From Phaseolus vulgaris (Eukaryota; Streptophyta; Magnoliopsida; Fabales; Fabaceae), in NCBI RefSeq assembly GCF_000499845.2, contig NC_023753.2, forward strand, positions 2,170,001 to 2,234,000: a DNA stretch of 64,000 nucleotides. Reading direction: 5' to 3'. Under the pieces are notes generated by a model, which saw nothing but the letters and a program-made list of their open reading frames with translations, ran no database searches and was not told the DNA's origin. Both the position numbers and the translations under genes were made by a program. Shown piece after piece: positions 36,477 to 47,525 of this stretch. Position 1 is the stretch's first letter. Each line of letters begins with the position of its first letter.

Positions 36477-37862
36477 ATTTCTATACCCTTAATTTAATAG
36501 TATTGATATGTTGAAAATCATGAATCAAATTATGCAGACAAATAAATTTTTTTCTTGCCTCAAGTAAACAATTAATTAAATAACATTTGTAAAACTGTGT
36601 CCTTGAATATATGATTGTTAAAGTAGAAGTAAGATTTTCCTTAATTTAAGCAGTGATAATGATTTGACGGATGATTATATTTAACATGGAGAAAGCACAT
36701 CGATCACTATCTTTAGCTTTATCTTGACTAAGTTGATTTGATTTTCTCTTTAGCGATATCTTGGAGGAGAAATTGTTAATGGTTGAAAATGAAGAAATGA
36801 TTTTTGACTTAGGAGTTGGCAGATGAGGAATTTGAAAGAGTAAAATTTAGAGTTGTGAAGAGGGGAGAGGATAATGGTGGCCCATGAAGATTGAAAAGGG
36901 AGAAATATACAGATCCTTTGATCGATCGGAGTTATGTCAAGAGCCCCACATGGAAAACCATTGAGATATGAAGGTTCATCTTCAGACTTATTAGGGTTTG
37001 CTTCAAGCTTTTCATGCTAAAAGCGAAGATGGCAATTATTAGTCACTTGCGTTCGTCACATCAATATCTCTCGTGGACGGTTAGCTATCTAATCCTTTTT
37101 TTTTCCACCACTCACACCATTCAGGATTTCAATATGCGTCTCAATCACTTCACTTACCGTCTCTTTGTTTCTTCCTCACATATATTGATCTGAATATACA
37201 GATTCATATATTTCATGAGAGATGATAATAGAAAATACTAAGAGAAGAAAAATACTTTATCTCAGTTTTTTTTCTTTGGTTTAAATATTCTCTCAATTAT
37301 CAACTAGGTTGCAAGCTCAAGAAAAAAAGGGGAAGAAGACCATCAAGAGTATAACCTTTAGAATTTCAAAATATAATTACCATTTTTTATTAATTTTAAA
37401 CTTTTTGCTCTATTATTTATAAAAAATAGTTCCTTGCAAAATATTTGAAAAATATTGTTATTGACTTACTTGGTTTATAAAAGTTATTTTACATATATTA
37501 TTATACTTATTCATTATTTTTACTATATTAAAATGATATCTAAATCTTTTAATTCTTAACCTAAAGCCTAAACTCTAAAACTTATATTTTTCAATAAAGT
37601 AGTATTTTCATAACAAATAATATATTGAATGAAACTTTGATGAAAATTAAAAATTAATATTTAAAATATAAAAAAGTATAAATGAAAATTTATTTATTTT
37701 AAATATATTTTAGAAATAAAACATGTACTATCACTGTATTATAAATTCTTTCATAAACATATAAAAATGTATAAGAAATATTAGTTTAATATAAAAAGTT
37801 ATAACATATAAATTTAGTTTTATTAAATTGTTATTATATTTACATAGTATTTAATACAAACA

Positions 37863-37982
37863 TGAATATAAATAAATAAGGAATGCGAGTGTAGTTTATA
37901 AGTAAATATAATAAATAAGGAATGAGCGTCCTTTGTTAGAAAATATAAATAAATAGGGAATATGAGTGTCGTTTATTAGTAA
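37863..37982. repeat. Three imperfect ~40-bp direct repeats
   Basis: AATATAAATAAATAAGGAAT followed by GAG(T/C)GT and a TTTRTTAGTAA-type tail occurs three times in a row with small changes. Seen directly. Function unknown. Confidence 0.7.
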
Positions 37983-38313
37983 GACAAAGGGGGTAATACA
38001 TATTTTAAAACTAAATAATGTGAATGTTTTTTATAATTAAATAATTGAATTTTTTGTTTTAAAAAACAATTTTTAATTTTCATAATCATTTTATTTAACT
38101 TTTAGTCAATATAGTATAATTTTGAATAAAAGATGAGCGACTTTATGTAGGGATAACAATAAAATGGGTGCAATTTTGACTATCTTATCCTTATTCTCAA
38201 AGTTAAAGTTCATCTTTATCTTTATTCTATCGGGAAACAAGTATTCTTGTAACCATGCTTATATTCGCTCACTTCCTGTTTCAAATATTAATTAAATATT
38301 TTTATAAAAAATA

Positions 38314-38329
38314 AGAGAGAGAGAGAGAG
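38314..38329. repeat. (GA)n tract
   Basis: About eight GA units, just left of the dispersed repeat at 38390-38580. Confidence 0.85.
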
Positions 38330-38389
38330 TTTGTTGGGTTTAGCACACTTGCTATCGCTGCTATGGATTAGAGTTGACAAGTCTTAGCG

Positions 38390-38580
38390 GGAGGGAGTGT
38401 GTGTTGAAGATCTTACATTGATTAGAAGTAAAGATATTTCACAATATATAAGTGAGTCTAAATCTTACCTTATGAACTTGTCTTATAAGATTGAGTCATG
38501 CTTAAAATTCACTTTCTAATATAATAGTAGAGTCATTTAGAGTTTATCATGATCAAAGTTAGTTAATCTTATCACATTAC
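38390..38580 (+). repeat. Dispersed legume-type repeat, best copy in the window
   Basis: Runs from GTGTTGAAGATCTTACATTG through TATATAAGTGAGTC, CTTACCTTATGAACTTG, TTGAGTCATGC and AAATTCACTTTCTAATAT. I recognise this order of motifs as a common legume interspersed repeat, probably LTR-derived. Weaker relatives lie at 4190-4370, 50085-50230, 54770-54915 and 60505-60560. Element class and borders are not proven here. Confidence 0.45.
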
Positions 38581-39729
38581 CTGTTCTCAACTATCTTTAA
38601 CTTTATAAAAAAAAACAAGTTTGTTAAAACATAAGAGATATGAATATTTATTTCAAAGAGAAACATATGATTGTTATTTTCTTAAAAACTATTATGAAGA
38701 TGAATATTTATTTTAAAACTAAAAGGATGTGACTGTAATTTATATGAAAAGAAGTAAGTGTCATTTTTTCTTAAAGTTATTTATGCTTTTAATCTAGAAA
38801 GCTCTATAGAGTTCTAATGCAAAATTAAAAAAGAAAATGTCTTAACAAACTAACACTAGTAAATAAAATTATAACCACAATTAAATGACGAAGTGATAAT
38901 AGCAAACAAGTTTTCCACTTTTAGTAACAAAGTATTCGGCCCTTGTAAATTGAATAGTTTACTAAATCTTAATTAGGCCCAGATAAAAAATAAAAGTTAC
39001 AGATAAAAAAATCATATATAAAGTACACAAATAAAAATATAATTATATTGGTATTGAATATCCTAAATAAAAATCAAAATTGAAAGAATATTTTAAGAAG
39101 TATGAGGAGAAAAAACAAGTCCCATGAATTTAGTCTAAAAAAATTGTCATTTTATTATGCATTTGAATAATTTTTATTATTTAAAATAGAAGAAAATATT
39201 TTATTTATATTGGAGACAAGACATGGAGTTTTCCTTGTTTTGGCTCAAACCATTTGACTATTTATTAACATGCGCGAAAGATCACATGCAGGTGCTATAC
39301 AGTAAAAGAATATTTTCCTTATATTTTCTTGACAGAAGATTGATTTATATCACCATCTTCTTTTATTTAAAAATTATACTCTTATGTGCTTATATATATA
39401 TAAGTATTTTTTGTAATTTTTTAATCAGTTTTATGAATAAATTTGTTGATAGTAATGAACAATAATGAAAAAAAAAATATTAAGATGGAAGTTTCTGGTT
39501 ACTATATAGTATTAGATTTGAGATGAAATTTAAAATAATAAAATTTCATTATAAAATTAATTAATTAATTTTTAATTATAGAACTTGAGAGAAGCCTAAA
39601 GCCTGAATAATTTAGCACAAAGAGTTCTTATCACATTATTGAATGATTTGAAGTTTGAATCTTATATGTATTGTATTTTTGTTATTTATAAGATCCTAAT
39701 TTTAATATGATTTGTATTGAATGTGATAA

Positions 39730-40103
39730 CACTGTAAGAAAATCATTAAATAGAAACTAATTTTAGAGATAAAATATAATTAATTGTTATAGTGAATAAA
39801 TTAGAAACCATTTTAGAGACTAAAAAAATATTGGTTTCTAAATTAGTTTTTATTATTGATAAATAGTTTCTAAATTTAGCTACCAAAGTTTTAACTACTA
39901 ATTAATTAGATTCTAAATTTGGTAGAAAAAACTTAGTAACTAATTAGATAACGATTTAGAAACTATTTATTCATAAAAGAAACTAATTTAGAAACCAAAA
40001 GACTTTTTAGTCTCTAAAATGGTATATAATTTAGTCAATATAACAACTAATTATTTTTTATTTCTAAAATTAGTTTCTATTCAATGATTTTCTTATAATA
40101 GTG
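39730..40103 (+). mobile_element. Foldback CACTA-type MITE, copy 6
   Basis: Starts CACTGTAAGAAAATCATTAA (one change in CACTA) and ends TTTTCTTATAATAGTG. The 3-bp duplication TAA flanks it (39727-39729 and 40104-40106). 374 bp with the same self-complementary arms. No coding capacity. Confidence 0.86.
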
Positions 40104-43100
40104 TAAAGTGTGAATCTAAATATGAAGCTATCTAATACTAAACATAATATTGTTCCACAAAATGATAGATAGTTTGAATCACACTAACTATAATGTGAAA
40201 ATTGTACAACATTAGTCAACCTTAAACATATATAAAAGTATTGTCAAGACATCATTCGATGTATAAGTTAAGTTTCATGAATACATCCAAAGACATAAAG
40301 TTCTAATGATTTTAAGAGTCTTGTCCAAAATATTATCAAATGGGGCAGCATATAATTAATACGTGGAAGAAATCACACGAAATTCAAATTTACTTAACAT
40401 GTTGAGCAAAGTGATTTGGTTTTTGGGAGTGATAATGTCATTCTTTTCATTATTTGTTGGTGATTTACGATTCTTTGTCTTAATGTTGCTTCATAGTTGT
40501 AATTCATATCTCATACTTCATACAATATCAATAATAGTTTGTATCTTAATTGGATAACTCGCAATAGGTGGGCTACTAGTGTAGGTGAAATTTGAGCATC
40601 TTGTATAAGGGTTGAAATATTCCTGAAGTGTTTCGTTTTATTTTATTTATTTATTATTAGACAAAAAAAATTGGGATAACTTGTTATAGGTTCCAGATCT
40701 GGGTATAATATTACTGTTTGGTTTTAGAAACTAAAGAGTCGAGCAAATATAAGATTTTTAGGTAAAAGAAACTAACTTTAACTTTCAATAGTATCCTAAA
40801 ATAGAATATTTGAATTTGGAAGGGACATGGTCTCAAGTTTCAATTTCTCTTGTAGAGATGTTATTTGATGAAATTGTTGTTTGATTTTATGTTGTGGAAA
40901 CATGTATAAATATTAAATTTCAATAGTTTGAAAGTTAAATATTGTTTTTGAAGTTGAAAAGGTTATTGAATGTTATGTAATTATATGATATGTATTATAC
41001 GTGAATAATAATAATTATATATAATTGATATCATAGATTTACTAGAGTAGATGATTCTACATATGCTTGAGAATTTTAAAATATTATTTTAAGTTTTTGT
41101 AAATATTGCACTTATATAAGTACTAATAGTGTATTAGGAATCTTTTGAAATATTTAAAATTTATATAAAAAATTATAAAACTTATATTATAATAATTAAT
41201 TATATTTTTGTAGATTTTTTTAAAATATTCTAAATTTATATAAAATTTCTATTATAATAATTAGATGTATTTTTGACTTGTATTTCCTTCGTCTAAATTT
41301 AATTTTATGTACTGTCTCAATTTTTTTATCAGCAACCTGAATTCGTTGGTTAAGGATGCAGGGTATAAGGATATCTTACGAGTATTGTGCAGGTATTTTT
41401 TGTTATTTTCAGAAAGATTTAAAAATTTGATGGATTTTGATAAATTATAGAAGTTTTGTTTTGAAGCTTGAGTTTCAGCCAAATCATTTTGATTATACTA
41501 AAATGGTATTTACTTTTAATAATATTATGCTTAATGTATCTATGTTTTGGTCTTTTGAGACATTTTGTTTGAGGATTTGTTTTATGTATATATAAATGTA
41601 TATATGCATTAAGGAGAAAGCAAGATAATTTATGAATGAAAGTGGGGGCTGGAAAGGCACGCCTATTGTCAGAAAATGGAAGGCGAAGGCATAATCTAGT
41701 TATAGCAGTGAAGCACACGAGACCTTGAAAACTGAGACTATTTTGTTTGTGTTTATATATACACACACCAACACCAACACCACCACCACCAATCACAAGG
41801 TTAATGCAATGCACAAGCCATGCCTTTGTGCCCTTCGCATAAGCGACCAAAGTGGACCATATCCCACACTCTCCTTCACACTAGACTACTCATCATGGCA
41901 TAGCCCTCTCCCTCTCCCTCTCCAGGGACACCATGCATTCCACACCACTCTCTTCAATCAAGATTCACTTTCATCTCTATTTTCCCTTAAGAAAAAAAAA
42001 TTAGGGTTAATAGAAAAGCTTGAATCTATGTTCTGTTTTTGTTTCAGTCAAAATCCTCTACTTAAGCACTCGTTTTAATTCAAGCTTCATCACACAAATT
42101 TGATATATATTTCCATTCACATCAAGTCCATACACTAACCTACACAAAACTCTTGTAAACTAACTCTACTCCTCTAAATCATACTCAAAACTTCACTCAA
42201 GAAATTATATACTTTTAACATGTAACATTTAAAAACAATCATCTATTAATAACAAAAAAAACTGAAATATCATTCTTGTGCCTATCATTGAATATATTGA
42301 TTCAAAATAACCACAATCTAAACCAATTTGTCTCAAATGTAGTATTCTAATACAAAATTGATAGCACACCGCAAATTTCATTCATTTAAACTATACAATT
42401 CTCATCTCAATTAATATTAATCTCAAACTCATACATTTAAAATATGCTTAAACAACACACAATCTTGCACAAAACTCAAGATAATGTAAACTCATCACAT
42501 TCACACTCATAACGTTTATACTAAGGTTCTTTAAGAAAACATAAATAAATCTTCTTACATGTAATTTTTTACTCAAAAGAAAGTCTCAACTTAAGAAAGT
42601 GACTTACTCAAAATCTATAGACCTTGAGCAAGATAACTAAATATAACCAAATTTCAATATAGGTTTAACCAAGTTGAGATAATCACTTTTCTCAATTAAT
42701 CTTACAAAAAATTTATGAGAAATAAAAAAAATAGAGTATCTTCAAAATAAATAGAAATTTACTTTGTTTAAAATCTGATCAGTTAACAATGACTATTAAA
42801 TCCTCAATTACTCAATGTATAATCAAATTTTGAAATAGATGAAATTTAGAGGAAATAAATTAAAAAAGGGTAGAGATAAATTTTTTAAAGAGATAGAAAG
42901 AAAGAAATGAAAAAATAAATAAAGAGGAAGGATTTATATATACAAATAATTATAATTTATAGATTTTAACTATGAAATATTTTAGAAAATACATTTTTTA
43001 ACCCAACAAGAGGTAAAATATTTTAATATCATTTCAGAGTATATTTGACTTTTTTTTTTGTTATTTCGCTTTTAGAAAAGACATTTTTTAAAACCAACAA

Positions 43101-43804
43101 TTGTGTTAATTTTTTTTCATGTATTAATTTAAAAATAATTATTATTGAATTTAAATAATAATTAACATATCAGGTTGACTATTATTTTAAATATATTTAG
43201 TATTTTTATATCTAACTTATATAATAAATAAGTTCCAATGTTAATTTGTAGCTAGAATAGATAAATTGTGTTGTTGTACTACTTTTTTCCATCTATAAAT
43301 TTCAAAGTAATTTTTATTGTTGACTTTAAATAATCATTAACATTTTAGGTTGACTATTGCTGTAAATATATTTAGTATATTTTATACATAAAACGTAAAA
43401 TAAAGAAGGACTAAAAAAACCAACAGGGGTAATTTTTTTTAAAATTGACCTTTAGAAATTTTAAAGAAAGATTTTGTCAAATGGTTGATGATAAAAAAAA
43501 TTAAGTGTATCAATCCATGAACACTAAGAACAACAAAAATTCAAAATAATAAATAAAAGTAAGAAAAAAATATAATTATAATTTTTTATATTGATTTGAC
43601 TCATCTCTAATGCGCATTCCATTAATCTAATCCAAATGATCTGATTTGAATTTTTTCATTAAAAATCTAGAAATATTTAATTACAAAAAAGACATATTTA
43701 ATTAGACTAAGACAAAAACAACAACTCTTTAAATTTTTTAAAATAATAATATTACTAATAATAATAAGATTAATAATAATAATAATAATAAATTAATAAT
43801 TATT

Positions 43805-43859
<55 letters not shown>

Positions 43860-44923
43860 TAATATTAATAAAGTTAATGATAGTTATAATAATAAATGGA
43901 AATGATAAAAATGGTCCATAAAATCCCTATATTGTAGAGAGCACACGTAAGGATATTTTACATCAACATGCTACTAATAATATTATTTTAATATTATAAT
44001 CTCAATAAAAAAAATGCTTACATAATTTAAAGTATATTAAAACAATAGAATTTTATATCAAGCTCTGTTTTATCATTAAATTATCGCATGCACTATAAAA
44101 TAATCTAACATATTAAAACTACTCTACAAATAGTCTTGCATTAAAACGAAATAAAGGATACCATGTGCACAAATTGTAAATTCTTAAAGAGTTTAATTTT
44201 GTTTTTATTTCATGAAATTTAAAATCAATTTGACTTTGGTCTTCTAAATTTTAAAAAATATTTAATTCCTCAATTTTTTTTTTAAATATTAAATTTGAAA
44301 AACTAAAATTAGTTTTTTAAAATGATTTTTAATACCTCAAATTTAATATTTAAAAATTAAAGGCATATTTTACTAAATTTGAGCTTTTACTAAATTTGAG
44401 TAATTAGAATAAACATTTTCTAATTTGAAAGAATGCAAAAGGATTATCCAAACAAACGTAATTAAATCATAAAAAAATGAAAAATAAATTAAAATAAAAA
44501 AATTATAAGTAAATTATTACAACATTGTATAATTTAACTAATACACTATTAATAAATTAAAAATTATTTAATAAATGTCTTAATTATGCCGTTCTAAACA
44601 CTTTGAACGATAACCTACATTTTTCTGGATATATATATCCTATGTAATTTCATAAAGTTAAACTTGTAAAATATCTGTGTGGTTTTGTCAAGTTATTTTA
44701 TTTTTCAATGTACATAAAATATTTCAAAACAAAAGGATTTAAATGTTTATTATCAATATGATCTAATTCTTTCATTTCTCTTTTTATCTTGTTAATTTAG
44801 CTATACTAAAAAAATTAAAAATTGTTTCAGACCAAAACTTATAAAATATTTTATATATTAAATATATTAAGACAACTTATTTTATATATAATAAATAAAA
44901 TAATATGTTTAAAAATAATTTAG
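40104..44923. other. Intergenic DNA with one GC-richer island
   Basis: No gene is recognised. At 41321-41395 a T tract followed by ATCAGCAACC on the plus strand resembles a minus-strand LINE tail. At about 41640-42080 the DNA becomes GC-balanced and CT-rich (CCCTCTCCCTCTCCCTCTCC near 41903), with a TATA-like TTTATATATAC at 41751 and (CACCAA)n/(CAC)n; the overlapping frames on both strands (117 and 143 codons) are low-complexity and unrecognised. The frame at 40363-40557 has no recognisable content. Confidence 0.45.
43740..43872. repeat. AAT/ATT tract with a central perfect palindrome
   Basis: (AAT)7 at about 43807-43827 runs directly into (ATT)9 at 43828-43854, so about 21 bp on each side pair perfectly and could extrude as a cruciform. 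More imperfect AAT units flank it. Read directly. Confidence 0.88.
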
Positions 44924-45134
44924 CACTATAAGAAATTCATTAAATAGCAACCAAATATTATAGACAAAAAATAATTAGTCACCATATTAACTAAATTAGA
45001 TAAGGAGACTAAAAAATTAGTTGTATCTGAAGTGGTTTCTATTATTAATAAAAAAAATATAAAATGATTTCTAAATTGATATCTAAATTAACTATCATGA
45101 TTTTAACTACTAATATTTTAAATTCTAAATTGGT
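44924..45134 (+). mobile_element. Half copy of the foldback CACTA-type MITE (copy 7)
   Basis: Starts CACTATAAGAAATTCATTAA and follows the left arm and centre of the family, diverged, to CTAATATTTTAAATTCTAAATTGG. The right arm and terminus are missing. It ends near the hairpin apex, as copy 4 does. Confidence 0.65.
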
Positions 45135-45191
45135 CAAGTGATGTGTTGGTTGCACGAGTACCGCTAGAGCAGTAGTAAAAACTCTAGTACT

Positions 45192-45207
45192 TGTTGGAAT
45201 TCCAACA
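45192..45207. repeat. Perfect 16-bp palindrome
   Basis: TGTTGGAATTCCAACA, read directly. TGTTGG...CCAACA is also how many plant copia LTRs begin and end, but no LTR body is present here. Confidence 0.8.
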
Positions 45208-46573
45208 TGTATAAGTCACTTAACCGTTGAGAGTATGTACAAAGCCGAGTTATGCTTTCAGGGATTCACTAAGAGAAAAAATCTATTCCTAGTTGTGGGA
45301 AGTAAGACTACTCAAGTGATGATGAACACTAATGTTGATGCATGATTGATGTGATTAATTATATATGCTGAGATATATCATTAATTTGTAATTTGCATAA
45401 TATATGTATGAGATGATAGTTACACTATGTATTTGAGATGCGACTAGAAATTTCAAAATCTTATGATAATGTATGAGCTTCTTCAACAATGTTGTCAATA
45501 ATATTTTTAACTTTTATCCAGTTAAAAATGCAATATATAGTATAACTAGTTGTGGTTTGTTATAATTTTTTTTATGTGTTTTGTATTATTTATAATGAAA
45601 TTGGTATTTTAAATAAAATTATTTGATATTAACATGTATATCTATCGAACAACTGTGTAAGATAAAATGATGTTAGAGGTGGTAACAAAGCTATTAGAGC
45701 ATTGAAAATCTCTCTATACATATTATAAGTTTACAAGTATTAGTACCAACTAGTATATATGTAATATTATGAGACATTACCTATAATAACTAAAAAATTA
45801 AAATTAAAACAATTAAGTTTCACTGTTGCTTTATTAGTAGCAAAGACAATAAAATTTTAAATTTATTTTTCTATTGATAGTGATTCATAAATCTAATACC
45901 ACCTTGCCTATTCAATGCAGAAAATGGAGAGATAAAGTAAATTTTTTCTCATAAAAGCGTCACTGATTCCATTATCCTTATGTTACACATGCCGCGCCCA
46001 TAATCATATGTCACATTCTTGAATTCTTTGAACGTTCGCTAAAAGAAAGTAGAATTGCATGAAACATTAACATGAAGAAAAGAATCTTATAAAGGCTTGT
46101 CTTATTTTCACACACTATTTAACGATGTTATGTTCTTGTCATTGTTGTCAAACATATAATTATCCCACTCGCGTTCATACCTATTAATTCAATAAATGTA
46201 ATGTTATATTGTTTGAAAAAAAAGTCACAAACTTGGTAAATCTTACAAATAAAATTACAAACTTAGATCATTCATCTTTCCAAAATTCAAACTATACGAT
46301 ATTATTTTTATTGTGTTTTTTTTTCTTAATCTTATATACCAGTACTTCGTGTCTTTATATTTAAAATAAAATAAAAATAAAATAATGGTAGTTATATAAT
46401 AAATAATGAATAAACTGTGATAGACATGGTTGGTTTGAAAAATATAAATAAAATTATAGAAGAGAAATAGAAAATTACAAGATAAAATAATATATACATA
46501 CATATACACCAACGCAACTATTTCTTTATATATACTTATAAATAAATATTTTCTTTATTTATTCGACATACAT

Positions 46574-46578
<5 letters not shown>

Positions 46579-46609
<31 letters not shown>
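46579..46609. repeat. (AT)n microsatellite
   Basis: About fifteen uninterrupted AT units, read directly. Confidence 0.9.
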
Positions 46610-46611
<2 letters not shown>

Positions 46612-47106
46612 CTATTCTGGTATAGGAATAAAAATTTAATATATTGCATGCATTGATTGATATTCCTCTTAAAAAAGAAATAAAGATTTGAAGAATGTGA
46701 AATTTGAGTGTATTTAAGAATATGATATGATAGCATGAAGTAAAATAAATCTTATATACTTTTTTGTTCTTTAGTTCATAAAATTGTGACAGAGTCATGT
46801 ATTTTTAAAGTAAATAATACTTTAAATATGTTCATCGACTTTGATAATATTATTTTAACTTGAGTTCCTTCCTTTTAGTATTTTGCTAGGGTTTATATTG
46901 CTGGACTCCCTAAATATTTTTGAAAGAACAAACCTTAAAAAATATTAAAATTTAAATATAATTATATAGTATATATATTGGTCTAAAGAAAAAGAAAAGT
47001 TAATTGTTATTGTGTGGAAAAATTAGATTTATGAAGAAATTGGCGTTTGGTTTTTTCAATAATGAGATTAATCCGAGTTAGAAATTATGATAGGAAAAGA
47101 AAATGT

Positions 47107-47124
47107 TATAAAATGTTATAAAAG
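47107..47124 (+). promoter_or_regulatory. Tandem TATA boxes of the isopentenyltransferase gene
   Basis: TATAAAA and TATAAAAG occur ten bases apart about 400 bases upstream of the ATG. The second is a canonical plant TATA box. It would place transcription start near 47150, leaving a 5' UTR of about 370 bases containing GA- and CT-rich tracts. No other promoter element was identified with confidence. Confidence 0.5.
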
Positions 47125-47263
47125 TCCTCAGCCAAAAAAATGTTTGACGTCTTTTCGTTCTTCTTGTTTAATTTTTTAAATAGAAGGTGCCCCAATTCTC
47201 CCTCCTCGCAGTCTCTCCACTGTATCTCCATTTCACTGAACACAAAAGAGTGAGAGTCAGAGC

Positions 47264-47279
47264 AGAGAGAGAGAGAGAG
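47264..47279. repeat. (GA)n tract in the putative 5' UTR
   Basis: Eight AG units. GA/CT microsatellites are common in plant 5' UTRs and can bind GAGA-type (BBR/BPC) factors; here that is only a possibility. Confidence 0.8.
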
Positions 47280-47525
47280 GTTCCCAAAGGCCATTCTGTG
47301 TAATGCAAATGCAACAATAAAACCATTTTCCCTTACCTTCCCGACAAAACACAGTAATCGTATTAGTATAGAAGCATTAAGTGCGCATAAACCCATTTTT
47401 CCAATTTCGCATTTGGCTATGCGATTTCTGAATATCCCACACCCACGCTCTTTCTGTTTCTTTCGCTTTTTTTTTTTCCCTATTTTAATTAATATTTCAA
47501 TATTTCACTTCATCTTCTGTCTCTT

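Larger units (their letters stand above)
36482..39729. other. Intergenic DNA
   Basis: No gene is recognised. A less AT-rich part at about 36790-37160 (for example GATCGATCGGAGTTATGTC and CGTTCGTCACATCAATATC) could be degraded host or transposon sequence; no frame of note is open there. The frame at 39223-39465 (plus, 80 codons) is hydrophobic low-complexity and unsupported. Confidence 0.45.
45135..47106. other. Intergenic DNA upstream of the isopentenyltransferase gene
   Basis: No gene is recognised. The part at 45135-45340 has a more balanced composition (CACGAGTACCGCTAGAGCAG) and is unrecognised; it directly follows the broken end of MITE copy 7. It contains a 16-bp palindrome at 45192-45207. 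The rest is AT-rich; the minus-strand frames at 46255-46798 are low-complexity and partly TA repeat. Confidence 0.45.

Noticed and set aside
41880..41935. (CCCTCT)n leader as a possible microRNA precursor
   Set aside because: No complementary arm with a plausible loop was seen; it is simple-sequence DNA.
45192..45207. TGTTGGAATTCCAACA as proof of a copia LTR junction
   Set aside because: No LTR body, primer-binding site or target duplication is present; kept only as a palindrome.
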